The notes: a model not told the origin generated them from the letters alone. A stretch of DNA of 64,000 nucleotides from G963675935 sp963719005 (GCA_963719005.1 CAVRAR010000003.1:62001-126000); one strand, 5' to 3'; shown: positions 18,924-28,758, counted from the stretch's first letter. Program-made: numbers and translations.

Positions 18924-19231
18924 GCGTTGCGTGAATAATCCGGGCTAACGCTGGCTGACGGCGCTCCAAAATGAAACATGCCGTAACGGCGAGTCACCGT
19001 GATATCACCAACCAACTGTATGCCCGATAAGTCTGGAACTACTGGCATTTCAATGCAACCATGTAGATCATCCCAAGTAAAGAACGGACAGTCATGTTGC
19101 GCTTCGCGGATTACGAAGAACGAGAGAACAAGGCTGCTTCCGGCAAACCACAAAAGCATGGTACGGCCAGACCGTTTCCGAGAACCAAGATCGCCTGGTT
19201 GGGCCGGGCCGCGATGAGAGTTGTCCGTCAT
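18911..19231 (-). CDS. Small single-pass membrane protein, hypothetical
   Basis: ATG 19231 is supported by AGGAG eight bases upstream. 106 residues: a basic N-terminus of about 24 residues, one transmembrane helix (MLLWFAGSSLVLSFFVI), then an extracytoplasmic tail of about 60 residues with two cysteines (HDCPFF, HGCIEM). No family recognised. Confidence 0.5.
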   Translation of the reverse strand: MTDNSHRGPAQPGDLGSRKRSGRTMLLWFAGSSLVLSFFVIREAQHDCPFFTWDDLHGCIEMPVVPDLSGIQLVGDITVTRRYGMFHFGAPSASVSPDYSRNAKAS

Positions 19232-19293
19232 GCTTCGCACTCCTAGAAAGTGGCGGTGTCCGCCAGTGGACGTGTGAGCCCCCTACACCTACC

Positions 19294-19533
19294 TCAGTTT
19301 TCGCGTGAACTGTGAGTGTAATGGTCATGGTTCACGGCAAGATCGGGCGGCAGCCCGACGGCCTTGCCGGCATGTTTGAGGAGCTTTTGGCCGAGCGTCA
19401 AACCATTCTCGTCTAGGTGCCTCTCTTGTTCCGGGCCAACGACAATCTCGATCTTCACCTCCAAACCGTCCGGCAAGACCGCCGAATCGTCCAATACAAC
19501 GGCTCCCTTTTCCACGTGCCCACGATATAACAT
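19294..19533 (-). CDS. Small DUF104/antitoxin-like protein, orphan
   Basis: 79 residues. The N-terminal MLYRGHVEKGAVVLDD followed by LPDGLEVKIEIV resembles the short beta-rich antitoxins of the DUF104/AF2212 type. The C-terminus (HAGKAVGLPPDLAVNHDHY) is a familiar tail of such proteins in planctomycetes, where a PIN-domain toxin usually follows. GGGAGGG lies just upstream of the ATG. No PIN gene is found downstream here, so it is an orphan antitoxin or has another role. Confidence 0.6.
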   Translation of the reverse strand: MLYRGHVEKGAVVLDDSAVLPDGLEVKIEIVVGPEQERHLDENGLTLGQKLLKHAGKAVGLPPDLAVNHDHYTHSSREN

Positions 19534-19616
19534 AACTCCCTCCCAAAGTGTAGAGATCGACCATCATTGTAGCATCGCTGCATACTTGGTAAAGTGCAGG
19601 ATCGGCTAACAATGGC

Positions 19617-20666
19617 ATGATGCACAATCTCCCACAACTCCGTCTCGGCCCGGTGGCGATCGACTTTCCGGTCGTTCAGGCGCCGCTCAGCGGATATAGC
19701 GATTGGCCGATGCGGGTGATTGCGCGGCGGCTTGGGGCGGCGTACACCGTCTGCGAGGTGATGCTCGATCGGTTCATCGTCAACGTGACGAAAGGCCGCA
19801 AGGCGAAGCGGTTTCTGCGCACAAGCGACGACGAGCATCCTTGCGGGGCGCAGTTGATGGGGGCCGTGCCCGAGGAGTTTCCGCCGGCGGCGATGAAACT
19901 CGTGGCCGCCGGCTTCGACGTGATCGACCTGAACTTCGCCTGCCCAGTCAAAAAAGTGCTGGGACGTTGCCGGGGCGGGTTTCTGCTCAGTGATCCCGAG
20001 ACCGCACTGTCGATCGTCGGCCGCGTGCGCGAGGCACTGCCGGCGAACATCCCGCTAACCGTGAAGATGCGTCGCGGCATGGACGACAGCCCGCAAAGCC
20101 GCGACAACTTCTTCACGATCTTCGACGGCGCGTTTCGTCTCGGCGCGGTTGCCGTCACGGTGCACGGCCGCACCGTGCGGCAGCGCTACGAAGGGCAAAG
20201 CTCGCACGAGTTCCTGGCCGAAGTGAAGCGGCACGCGGGCGATCGGACCGTTGTGGGTAGCGGCGATCTGTTTTCCGCCCGCGATTGTCTTGACATGCTC
20301 GCTCAGACCGGCGTCGACGGCGTTTCCGTGGCGCGCGGGGCGATCGGCAACCCGTGGATCTTCGAGCAGGCCCGGGCGTTGGCCGCCGGCGTCGTGCTGC
20401 CGCCGCCGAGTCTGCACCGCCAGCGGGACGTCATCGCCGAGCACTACCGAATGTCGGAAGAGATTTACGGCCCGAGCCGCTGCTGCCGCGTGATGCGGAA
20501 GTTTGGAATCAAGTACGCCCGGCTGCATCCGCAGTCGCAGCAGGTGCGCGACGCCTTCGTCGCGGTTACGCAGCCGGCCCATTGGCGGGCGGTTCTCGAC
20601 CGCTGGTATGCCGAAGACTTGCCGGGTGTCGAACCTTCGCCGCCGACCGACGGATTCTACGGTTGA
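19617..20666 (+). CDS. dus: tRNA-dihydrouridine synthase
   Basis: FMN-dependent reduction of uridines in tRNA. The 349-residue protein has an N-terminal TIM barrel: VVQAPLSGYSDWPMRVIAR, the active-site cysteine in NFACPVKKVLGRCRGG, KMRRG, VHGRTVRQRYEG, and the FMN phosphate loop VGSGDLFSARD with VARGAIGNPWIF. The C-terminal helical RNA-binding domain follows. It resembles the DusB group. Intact frame; ATG 19617 or 19620. It faces the convergent minus-strand gene that ends at 20676. Confidence 0.92.
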   Translation: MMHNLPQLRLGPVAIDFPVVQAPLSGYSDWPMRVIARRLGAAYTVCEVMLDRFIVNVTKGRKAKRFLRTSDDEHPCGAQLMGAVPEEFPPAAMKLVAAGFDVIDLNFACPVKKVLGRCRGGFLLSDPETALSIVGRVREALPANIPLTVKMRRGMDDSPQSRDNFFTIFDGAFRLGAVAVTVHGRTVRQRYEGQSSHEFLAEVKRHAGDRTVVGSGDLFSARDCLDMLAQTGVDGVSVARGAIGNPWIFEQARALAAGVVLPPPSLHRQRDVIAEHYRMSEEIYGPSRCCRVMRKFGIKYARLHPQSQQVRDAFVAVTQPAHWRAVLDRWYAEDLPGVEPSPPTDGFYG

Positions 20667-20675
20667 GAGATGCCG

Positions 20676-21002
20676 CTAATTCACGCCGGGCGTCTTTTCG
20701 GACGCCAGCAGGATGGCGACCTCCTGACGAAGACGCTGCTCGATCGCCCCTCTGAAAAACGCGGCGGCAAACGGCAGTTCGGCGTCCAACTTGACCTGGT
20801 CCGGCTCGACGGCAACCGTCCCGCTGACGCCCATTCCCATCGCCTGCAATGCGAACGACAGCGTGTGGTCGCGCCACTCCTCGCGGAGGTTGCTGACGCG
20901 ATCGCCGTGTTCGGCCTTCGCGGCGGCAAACCTGTCCTTCAGCCGGCGGGTAGCCTCCTCCAAACCGAGTGAATGCGGAACTTCAAGCGTGATGCGTGGC
21001 AT
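20676..21002 (-). CDS. Polyhydroxyalkanoic acid system family protein
   Basis: 108 residues beginning MPRITLEVPHSLGLEEATRRLKD. A single alpha/beta START-like unit with WRDHTLSF, GVSGTVAVEPDQVKLDAELP and a C-terminal helix ending in LLASEK is the pattern of the family named after PHA-granule regions. Its role is not established. A degenerate GGGGTCAGG repeat lies just upstream. Confidence 0.75.
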   Translation of the reverse strand: MPRITLEVPHSLGLEEATRRLKDRFAAAKAEHGDRVSNLREEWRDHTLSFALQAMGMGVSGTVAVEPDQVKLDAELPFAAAFFRGAIEQRLRQEVAILLASEKTPGVN

Positions 21003-21054
21003 GGGGGAAATAGGGGTTAGAGGTCAGGGGCCAGGGGTCAGATTAGGGATTAGA

Positions 21055-21079
21055 AAAAAGCCGCTTGCGGCTTCGCAAA
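21055..21079. repeat. GCGAAACCGC-type REP element, reverse orientation
   Basis: AGCCGCTTGCGGCTTCGCA lies between two minus-strand genes. Same family as the copies at 21952, 26821, 37976, 41347 and 61773; a diverged copy lies at 38940. Confidence 0.6.
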
Positions 21080-21085
21080 AACGAG

Positions 21086-21928
21086 CTATCCGATCTTTGC
21101 CTTCAACTCATTGAGCAACCGGATGCCGCGGCCGATCTCTTCCTTCTGGCGGCTTGGCTCTTGGGGAATCTCGCGTTCGATGGTCAAGGGGCCGGCATAG
21201 CCGAGATCGGCCAACGTGCGGAGGAAAGTCTCCATGCCGACGTCGCCTTCGCCAAGCGGCGTCTCGATGCCCCAGTCCACCCCGGGCCGGGCGGACCATT
21301 TGGCGTCCTTGCAGTGGATGCTGCGAACCCAACGGCCCACTTTGCCCAGGGCCTCGATCGGCTCGCCGCAGCCGTAGAGAATCATGTTCGCCGGGTCGAA
21401 GTTCACGAAGAGATTGTCGCGGCCGACCTCGCCAAGGAAGTCGATCAACACCTCGGCGGTCTCTTGTCCCGTCTCAAGATGCAGGTTTTGCTCATTGGCC
21501 CGGCAGTGGTCGCACAGGTCCCGGGCGACGGCCACTACGTCGCGGTGCAAGGGATCGGCGGGATCGTGCGGCACGAAGCCGATGTGCAAACCGACCGCCG
21601 GAACGCCGAGAACCCGCGCGAAATCGGCGATTTCCTTCATTTCCGCCAGCCGCGAGGCTCGCGTGGCGGGCGGCACCAGGCCGACGGTCCGCGCCACCGT
21701 CGGAATGTCGGCGTAACTCTCGCCCTCGAAACCGCCGAACACTGCGGTGACGCAAATTTCGAAGTCGTCGAGCCGGGCGAGAAACTCTGCGGCGCGCCGC
21801 TTCGTTCGCGTCGCCTTCGACGGGGCGTGCAGTTGAATCGTCGGAACGCCAAGCTCGCGCACGACCGCAAGCCGCACTCCCAAGCCGGCGTCGATGCTGG
21901 CAAACACGCCAAGGGGCCATTTTTCCAT
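21086..21928 (-). CDS. Sugar phosphate isomerase/epimerase (AP-endonuclease-2-like TIM barrel)
   Basis: 280 residues forming a xylose-isomerase-like barrel. Metal ligands typical of the family are visible: an ETG glutamate (LHLETGQE), NFDPANM, HCKDAKW and a C-terminal glutamate in TIEREIP. The substrate is likely a sugar or inositol derivative, fitting the dehydrogenases encoded immediately upstream on the same strand, but it cannot be specified. The frame is intact. Confidence 0.8.
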   Translation of the reverse strand: MEKWPLGVFASIDAGLGVRLAVVRELGVPTIQLHAPSKATRTKRRAAEFLARLDDFEICVTAVFGGFEGESYADIPTVARTVGLVPPATRASRLAEMKEIADFARVLGVPAVGLHIGFVPHDPADPLHRDVVAVARDLCDHCRANEQNLHLETGQETAEVLIDFLGEVGRDNLFVNFDPANMILYGCGEPIEALGKVGRWVRSIHCKDAKWSARPGVDWGIETPLGEGDVGMETFLRTLADLGYAGPLTIEREIPQEPSRQKEEIGRGIRLLNELKAKIG

Positions 21929-21951
21929 TGTTTAGTCCATAGAGCGTTTCT

Positions 21952-21971
21952 TGCGAAACCGCAAGCGGTTT
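21952..21971. repeat. REP-like palindrome
   Basis: TGCGAAACCGCAAGCGGTTT, an imperfect palindrome centred on CCGCAAGCGG, in the gap between the TIM-barrel and dehydrogenase genes. Forward-orientation copies also occur at 26821 and 61773. Confidence 0.65.
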
Positions 21972-21975
21972 GTTC

Positions 21976-23740
21976 TCACGCGTACCGCTTCACGTCGGGC
22001 TTGACGTCTTCCGGCGTGGCATCATCGTCGATGTCGAACCATTTTTCCAGAAAATCGATGCGGGCGCCCTGCCGGGCGGCGATGTTGCTCACCAGCGCGA
22101 TCACCGCGTCGCCAAGCGCGACCTTCGGATGGCAGTGGGGCAAATTCTCCGGCGCACGGTGACGGATGCACCATGCCCAATGTTCCAACTCTTCGGTGTA
22201 GCCGCGATCGGCGGGCAAGGTTCCCAGCAGGCCAATGGCCGCCGACTCGGAATCGCCCTCGTCTTTAACTTTCAGCGCAGCAGTCTTGCTCTTGTCTTTC
22301 GATGTCTTGTCCGGCACGACTACCGTCTTGCTCGCGGTCTCGTGGGTCTTAAAGAGCATGGCGTCCCGCTCGGTTTCGAGCACCAACGTGCCTTCGGTGC
22401 CGAAAACGGTTTCGCCGTAGCCGCCGAACCCGTTGCCGTTGATCGAGGCGTACTGCACGCCGATCTTCTTGCCACCCGCGATGGGATCGCCGGCTTTGTA
22501 GCCGGGCAGCGGAAACTCGAAGAGGCAATAGACGTGGTCTTCGATGTCGCGGTCGGGCGGAAACAGCGGGCGGTCGCCGGCGGCGGCCACGCACAAAGGA
22601 TGCGGCTTCTCGGCCTTCGGATCGACGGCCTTGTGCATCGCGTGGACAAAAATGCCCGCCGCGTCGAGCTGATGGCTGCCCAATTCGGCCATCAAACCGG
22701 CGCCGGTGCGATCCCACAGCCGCCAGCGGATCAATTCCTCGATAGCCGGCCCGCTGTAGATGGTGGCGTTGCCGTCCTTGATGTCAATGTTCTTGTAGCC
22801 GTACTTGGCGGCGTCAACGACGTCCTCGATTTGCTTGTGTTTCTGTTGGATTTGGCGGTCGAGCAGTTCCGCCGCTTTCTCCCAGTCGCCTTTTTTGTCC
22901 TTGTTGATTGTCTTAAGCTTCTTCTGCCAATCCGCCAGTTCTGCGGCGAGCTTTTCGGATTGCGGGTCGTCGGGTTTGGCCTTGTTGGGCATGGGCTGCT
23001 GCCAACTGTCTTTGCCCGGGCAGATTGCCGCGATGCCATTGGGCGCGAATGTGGTGCAGTTGGCCGAGCAGCCCCCGGCCGATCATCTCGACCGCGTCGT
23101 CGTAAAGGATGTTGTAGTGACGTTGGTGCCCGGTGGCCAAGAGGAGATTGGTTTGCGCCGCGACGCGGGCCATTTCCTTGCACTCGTGGACGCTGTGGGC
23201 CATCAGCTTCTCGGTCATCACGTGCAAACCGGCCTTCATCGCGGCGACGGCCGCCGGGGCGTGCAGAAGCAGCGGCAGGGCGATGATTACCGCCTCGATG
23301 CCGTCTTCTTTGGCGTGGGCGATCAACTCCTGGTAGCCGCCGTAAACCTTGACGTTCTTCTTCGCCTCGGCCTCGGTTTTCCAGGCGTAGACGCTCATCA
23401 AGCCCGGGCGGGCCTTGTTGGCGTCGGCGCTGTAGTGATCGCCGTTGAACGCCCGCCACACGTTGTACGGGCGGATATCGGCAATCGCCTTCACGGTGAT
23501 GAACTTCGGATTGACGGCCCCCAACAGCACGCTCCCCTCGTCGCCGGTGCCGATCACGCCGACGCGAAGGGGCTCCGCCAGCGAGGCGTCGTAGTGGAAG
23601 TACAGCGGCCCCAGGCCGTTGCCCGAGCGGACCTCCGTCTTGATCGACTTCTTCAGCAAGTCACGGCGGATCAGCTTGCTGCCGACGGCGGCGCAGAAGT
23701 TCTCTTTTCCGACCGTTCTATCTTCCGGGCTGAGATACAT
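21976..23740 (-). CDS. Gfo/Idh/MocA-family oxidoreductase, copy B (frameshifted)
   Basis: NAD(P)-dependent sugar or inositol dehydrogenase-like protein, about 588 residues. ATG 23740 begins MYLSPEDRTVGKENF. The Rossmann motif is GVIGTGDEGSVLL, then EKLMAHSVHECKEM and HQRHYNIL. One extra C at about 23017 shifts the frame; correcting it joins LPG to KDSWQQPMPNKAKP. The second half holds an unusual lysine/glutamate coiled-coil insert (about residues 245-300) before the barrel-type C-terminal domain RWRLWDRTGAGLMAELGSHQ. It overlaps the end of copy A by about 23 bases. N-terminal to the Rossmann domain is a region resembling a degenerate export signal. Confidence 0.82.
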
Positions 23741-25479
23741 GAAACGTTCTCTCTGCTGTATTACGATCTTCCACGGGTGCTCGGAGGAACCCCTCCGGCG
23801 TTTCGTCGCTGTGAATGTCGAACCACGCCTCCTTGCAAATCGATCCGCTTGCCGCTGCGGGCGGCCATGTTGGCGGTCAAGGCGATGATGGCGTCGGCCA
23901 TGGCGGCTTCGGGACCGCAGCGCGGCTGATTCCGCGGATCGGGATTGCGGATGCACCACGCCCAGTGCTCCAGTTCCTCGGTGTAGCCGCGGCTGACCTT
24001 CGCCCCGCCGCTGCCTCCTTCTTGGCCGCTGCCGGTGCTCCGCTGGCCTGGGTGTCGAGCGTCGGCCCGCCGCCGTCGGCGACCTTGACGCTGCTCGACG
24101 ATCCGGTCCTTGATGGGGAATCGTCAGTTCCCGCTCTTCTTCCAGCACCAGCGTCTCCTTCGTGCCGAAAACGATCTCGCCGTAGCCGCCAAACCCGTTG
24201 CCGTTGATCGAGGAATACTGCACGCCGATCTTCTTCTGCTTGGCAAACGGATCTTTCGGGTCATAGCCGGGAGCAGGGAACTCGATCAGGCAGTAGACGT
24301 GATCCTCGACGTCGCGGTCGGGCGGGAACAACGGGCGATCGGCCAGCGCCACTACGCTCAACGGGTGCGGCTTCTTCGCATTCGGATCGACCGCCTTGTG
24401 CGGCGGCATGAATGAAGATGCCGGCCGCGTCGAGTTGATGGCTGCCCAACTCGGCCATCAGGCCCGCGCCGGTGCGATCCCAAAGCCGCCAGCGAATCAA
24501 CTCCTCGATCGCCGGACGGTCGGTAGATCACCTTGCCCGCGGCGTCCTTGATCGACATGTCCTTGTAGCCAAACTTCTCGGCGTCGACGATTTCGTCGGC
24601 CAGTTGGGCCTTGACCTGGTCAAGCCGTTCTAGCAAGACGTCGATCGACGCAGCCTGACGCCGCCTCCAATTCCTTCTGGTACGCCTCCAGCTTCTTCGT
24701 CAGAGACTCGGCCAGCTTGTCGCTTTGGCTTGGCATCGTGCGGCAACGGCTGCTGCCAGCTATCGTTGCCGGGCAGATTGCCGCGATTCCACTGGGCGCG
24801 GATGTAATGCAGGTCGCCCAAAGTGCCGCGCAAGATCGCATCTTCCGCGTTGGCGTAGAGGATGTTGTAGTGACGCTGGTGGCCGGTGGCCAGAATCCGC
24901 CCGGTCGACTCGGCCGTGCGGGCCATGTCCTTGCACTCGTGGACGCTATGGGCCATGAGCTTCTCGGTCAGCACGTGCAGCCCGACCTGCATCGCGGCGA
25001 TGGCCGCCGGGGCGTGCAGGTGCAAGGGCAGGGCGATGACGACCGCTTCCAGCCCGTCGCGCTTTGCGTTCTTCAGCAATTCGTCGTAGCCGCCATTCTC
25101 CTTCTCGTAGACCTTCACGTGCCGCCGGGCTTCTTCCTCCGTCTTCCAGCCGTACTTGGCCATCAAGCCCGGCCGGGCAGCCAACGACGCCTCGCTGTAA
25201 TGGTCGCCGTGGAAGGCTCGCCAGATGTTGTACGGACGGATGTCGGCAATCGCCTTGACTTCGATAAACTCGGGATTGATCGCACCGAGGAGCACGCTCC
25301 CCTCGTCGCCGGTGCCGATCACGCCGACGCGCAGCGGCTGTGCCGACGGCCTTGTCGTAGCCGAAGTAGAACGCGCCGAGCCCGCCGCCGACCACCACGC
25401 CCGCCGCCATGCCGCCGAGAATGAAATCGCGGCGGTTCACGCCGGCGGCCGCAGTTTGCTTCTGTTGTCTTGGATCCAT
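23718..25479 (-). CDS. Gfo/Idh/MocA-family oxidoreductase with Tat signal, copy A (multiply frameshifted)
   Basis: Paralogue of copy B. The N-terminus has a twin-arginine motif (NRRDFILGGMAAG) and a hydrophobic segment, so it is predicted to be exported folded with its cofactor. Rossmann motif GTGDEGSVLLG; HQRHYNILYAN follows. At least six frame changes are needed to read it through (near 25339, 24727, 24653, 24515, 24400 and 24105), after which it ends GFLRAPVEDRNTAER and stops at 23718. The coiled-coil insert (ESLTKKLEAYQKELEAA) matches that of copy B. Copy A is either a pseudogene or the most error-rich part of the sequence. It begins five bases after the DoxX gene. Confidence 0.72.
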
Positions 25480-25484
25480 GCGAT

Positions 25485-26513
25485 TCACTTCGTTTTGGGC
25501 GATTTGCGGGAGAAGAACGGGCGGATAATCCAACGGCTGACGAAGACGTCCAGCCCGCCCCAGCGTCCGGCCCGCGTCGCGGCGACGACCAGCAGGGCGA
25601 GCATCTCGATGAAGTCCTTGTTAATCAACAGGGAATGGCCGACCACGTGCGGGTCGGGCGGATAGATGGTTGGAAACGCCGGCTGCGTCAGCACGACGAA
25701 GCACATGAAGCACGCCCCACCCAACGCCGCCAGCGGCGTGCAAAAACCGAGCATCAGACACAGGCCGATGGCCGTCAGCGCGAAGGTCACGGCGAAGTCG
25801 ATCTGCTTCATGCGATCCCATTGGAAGGGATTCCAACTGGACGTCACCAACCCGCGATGCTTCTGTCCGTCATCGAGCAAGCTATAAAGCGATTGGGCGT
25901 AGGCACGTTCCTGGCCCTCGATGTCCTTGATCCACTTGTCGGCCTCCTGGCGCAACTCCATCATCCGATCCCAACGCCGCTGCTTTTGGAACGGGGCGTC
26001 TTGATCGCGTTCCGGGTCGTTCTCGAAACGATCGAGCGACGCCGAAATAGGCGGCAATGTCATCGGCGTTTTCCTTCAAGTATTCGTCGAGTTTTTTATG
26101 GAAGCTATCGTAGATGCCCTTGGCTTTGTCGGCCGATGCATCCGGCAGCCGATAGAACTCAACGAACTCCTCTCGTACCTGATCCCAGCGGTTGGCAATC
26201 GCGTCGCTGTTGATGACGTTCGTCCTCTTCCGGTCTTTTTCGACCACCTCGACACGCAGCCGCTGCCGGGCGTCGATGTCGGGCACCATCGCGTAGAAGA
26301 ACCGGCGATCGGGCCCTTGGCGGTCGTCAGAAACGGCGCGGCCGTGAACTCGTCGCCCAGCATCTTCTCCGACTTCCACATCGCATCGTGGCGGAAGTCG
26401 CTGCGTTTGACCTTCCACAGTCCCTCGTACAGGAAGTGACATCCCAATGCCAGCCGCAGCGCCACCAGCGCAAGTACGGCCAACATGCCGATCTGGATCC
26501 GTTGCTTGCTCAG
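25485..26513 (-). CDS. DoxX-family membrane protein (frameshifted)
   Basis: Reconstructed from three frames joined near 26300 and 26055. The start is probably CTG 26513, seven bases after AAGGAG; the nearest ATG (26486) would cut the first helix. TM1 (MLAVLALVALRLALGCHFLYEGLWK) carries the DoxX-like R-x-x-x-G-x-x-F-x-x-x-G pattern. A large soluble loop of about 190 residues follows, then three helices (VTFALTAIGLCLMLGFCTPLAALGG and after), ending near 25485. It directly precedes the Tat-exported dehydrogenase, suggesting a membrane redox partner; that link is inferred. Confidence 0.7.
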
Positions 26514-26612
26514 GGCAGTGCTCCTTCCAGGCTTGCCGCCGCTTAGCCCGCGGAGGCATGAGGCTGTCGTTGGGGGCGGTCTCAGGCGTGACTGTTCGGA
26601 TTGACGGCCGCG

Positions 26613-26688
26613 GGGAAAGGGGACAGGTCCAATTTGCCGGAACGGCCCGGAGGGTGCTTCGCACAAATTGGACCTGTCCCCTTTTCCC
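26613..26688. repeat. Type I palindromic element, intergenic copy
   Basis: About 76 bases with near-perfect arms (GGGGACAGGTCCAATTT at the left, its complement at the right) around the core GCCGGAACGGCCCGGAGG. A second copy with an identical 42-base centre lies inside a reading frame at 47521-47599. The remainder of the 26514-26869 gap holds no gene. Confidence 0.85.
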
Positions 26689-26820
26689 GTCCCGGCCATA
26701 GTATTCATTATAACGACACGATTTTGCATCATCCAGGGCTGGTGGGAAAGTGCCCGGCCGGGCAAAATGGGGAGAACTTGGAGATTTGAAATCTGAGTTT
26801 GAAACCTGAAATGAAGACGT

Positions 26821-26841
26821 TGCGAAACCGCAAGCGGTTTT
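26821..26841. repeat. REP-like palindrome
   Basis: Identical to the 21952 copy for its first 20 bases. It lies about 30 bases upstream of the hydroxyacid dehydrogenase start, in its leader. Confidence 0.65.
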
Positions 26842-26869
26842 CCGGGCATCCCATCCCCCCGTTCTGCCT

Positions 26870-27868
26870 ATGCGAATCGTCCTGTGTTACCCAGTTGAAC
26901 CGAAACATATCGAGCAGATCGCCGACGCCATGCCGGAGGCCGAGATCGTCGATGCCGGCCAGGAACGAATTGCCGACGAACTTTTCACCGCCGACATCTT
27001 CTGCGGACACGCCAAAGTGCCGGTCGATTGGGACGGCGTCGTGCGCCAGGGCCGGCTGAAGTGGATTCAGTCGTCGGCGGCCGGAATGGACCACTGCCTG
27101 GTCCCCTCGGTGATCGAGTCGGACATCGCGGTCACCAGCGCCTCGGGCGTGCTGGCCGATCAGGTGGCGGAACACACGATCGCGTTGGTGACGGCCTGGT
27201 GCCGCAGCCTGCCGACGTTTCTTCGAGCCCAGCAGAAGAAGGAGTTCATTCGCCGGCCCACCCGCGATCTGACTCGCAGCACCGTGGGCATTGTCGGCCT
27301 CGGCGGCGTCGGCCGGCGGCTGGCCCAGTTGTTGGCCCCCTTCCAGGTTCGCATCCTGGCCACCGACATGTTTCCGGTCGATAAGCCGGCGGAGGTCGAA
27401 ACGCTTTGGCCGGCCGATCGGTTGGACGATCTGCTGGCGGCGGTCGATACCGTCGTGCTCTGCCTGCCGCTGAACGACTCCACGCGCGGAATCATCGATG
27501 CGGCAAAGCTTGCCCGAATGAAGCCGAACACGCTGCTGGTGAACGTCGCTCGCGGGGCGTTGGTCGTGACCGACGACTTGGTGGCGGCGCTGGAAAGCGG
27601 CCGTCTGGCCGGGGCGGTGATGGACGTGACCGATCCCGAGCCGCCGCCGCCGGAGAGCCGGCTTTGGGCGATGCCCAACGTCATCATCACCCCGCACGTC
27701 GGCGGGCAGAGTTCCTGGCGGATCGACAACATGACGCACCTGTTCTGCCGAAATCTTCGCCGCTGGCGACGGAAACTGCCTCTGGTGAACTTTCTGGCCG
27801 ACAAGCGGCTGGGGTTTCCAATCCGCGGCGGCGGCTACCCGTTGTGGGGGGAAGCCGGCGAGCCGTGA
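26870..27868 (+). CDS. D-2-hydroxyacid dehydrogenase
   Basis: NAD-dependent oxidoreductase of 332 residues. Rossmann motif GIVGLGGVGRRLAQLL near residue 140, substrate-binding arginine in VARGALV, catalytic glutamate region DVTDPEPPPPES, and the histidine in ITPHVGGQS. The N-terminal lobe contains SSAAGMDH. The short C-terminus is rich in basic residues. It resembles GhrA/phosphoglycerate-dehydrogenase-like enzymes; substrate unknown. The frame is intact and it ends at a strong terminator. Confidence 0.9.
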   Translation: MRIVLCYPVEPKHIEQIADAMPEAEIVDAGQERIADELFTADIFCGHAKVPVDWDGVVRQGRLKWIQSSAAGMDHCLVPSVIESDIAVTSASGVLADQVAEHTIALVTAWCRSLPTFLRAQQKKEFIRRPTRDLTRSTVGIVGLGGVGRRLAQLLAPFQVRILATDMFPVDKPAEVETLWPADRLDDLLAAVDTVVLCLPLNDSTRGIIDAAKLARMKPNTLLVNVARGALVVTDDLVAALESGRLAGAVMDVTDPEPPPPESRLWAMPNVIITPHVGGQSSWRIDNMTHLFCRNLRRWRRKLPLVNFLADKRLGFPIRGGGYPLWGEAGEP

Positions 27869-27922
27869 CATAGTGCAGCGTGCTTTGGCGACGCGGATAC
27901 GCACGTCCTATAGTCAACAACG

Positions 27923-27978
27923 TCGGCAAACGCCCCGCGACCGCAGTCGCGGGGCGTTTGCCGATGTCGCGTTATTTT
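27923..27978 (+). terminator. Strong rho-independent-type terminator
   Basis: A perfect 18-base stem (27923-27940 with 27945-27962) and a CGCA loop are followed about ten bases later by ATTTTT. It separates the hydroxyacid dehydrogenase gene from lexA. GC-rich stem with no mismatch; the T tract is slightly remote. Confidence 0.7.
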
Positions 27979-28003
27979 TCCGAGATTCAACAAACGCCAT
28001 GCC

Positions 28004-28033
28004 TTGACTATGTACGCCCGTATATTGTAGGAT
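28004..28033 (+). promoter_or_regulatory. Possible sigma70-type promoter of lexA
   Basis: TTGACT (28004-28009) and TAGGAT (28028-28033) are 18 bases apart, 56 bases upstream of the lexA ATG. No recognised LexA box of the E. coli or Bacillus type is visible here; the planctomycete operator may differ. Confidence 0.3.
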
Positions 28034-28088
28034 TACGCCAGTGAGGACACTATAACCTGCCATCCAAACCAAAAAGTGAGGAAGACCC

Positions 28089-28698
28089 ATGGGATTGTTC
28101 GATAGACTGACACGGCGTCAACAGGAGGTGTACAAGTTCATCCGCGACAAGATCCGCGGCCGGGGCTACGGCCCGACCGTCCGCGAAATCGCGGAACACT
28201 TCGACATCAACTCCCCCAACGGGGTCGTCTGCCACTTGAAGGCCCTGGTGAAGAAGGGCTTCATTTCGCGCGAGCCGAACATGTCGCGGGCGATCCAATT
28301 GATCGCCGAGCCGATCGAAGAGCGGGGCATGCCGCTGGCCGGCCGCATCGCCGCCGGCGTGCTGCACGAGGCCATCGAGCAGAACGAGCGGGTCGATTTC
28401 GACGCGATGTTCAATCCGGGCGCGAAGAGTCTCTTCGCCCTGCAAGTCAGCGGCGAGTCGATGATCGAGGATCAGATCGCCGACGGCGATTACGTCGTGG
28501 TGCAAAAGCAGCGCACGGCCCGGAAGGGCCAGATCGTCGTCGCGCTGACCGACGACGGCGAAGCGACGCTGAAACGCTGGTTCCCCGAAAAGAACCGCAT
28601 CTGCCTCAAGCCGGCCAACTCGAAGATGAAGCCGATCTACGTGAAGAACGCCAGAGTGCTTGGGCGTCGTGGTCGGGGTGGTGCGGAAGGTGGGGTAA
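28089..28698 (+). CDS. lexA: LexA repressor (frameshifted near the C-terminus)
   Basis: SOS-response repressor with self-cleavage. The N-terminal winged helix begins LTRRQQEVYKFIRDKI, with the recognition region PTVREIAEHFDINSPNGV. The scissile bond is A89-G90 (GRIAAGVLHEA); the catalytic dyad is S124 (SGESM) and K162 (EATLKRW). One extra T near 28660 destroys the conserved end; removing it gives ARVLGVVVGVVRKVG and TAA at 28696-28698, the normal length. Without correction the frame continues to 28778 with unrelated sequence. A toxin-antitoxin set follows at once. Confidence 0.92.
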
Positions 28699-28758
28699 TA
28701 GCACCTTCTTTCTACCGACGCGGGCAGGAATCGACGGGCGGCTTATTGTGGCTTGCTT

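Noticed and set aside
19294..19533. Search for a PIN toxin next to the DUF104-like antitoxin
   Set aside because: The downstream gene (18911-19231) is a single-pass membrane protein without acidic PIN residues.
28004..28060. Search for a LexA box upstream of lexA
   Set aside because: No CTGT-N8-ACAG or GAAC-N4-GTTC motif found; only a generic promoter-like pair is visible.
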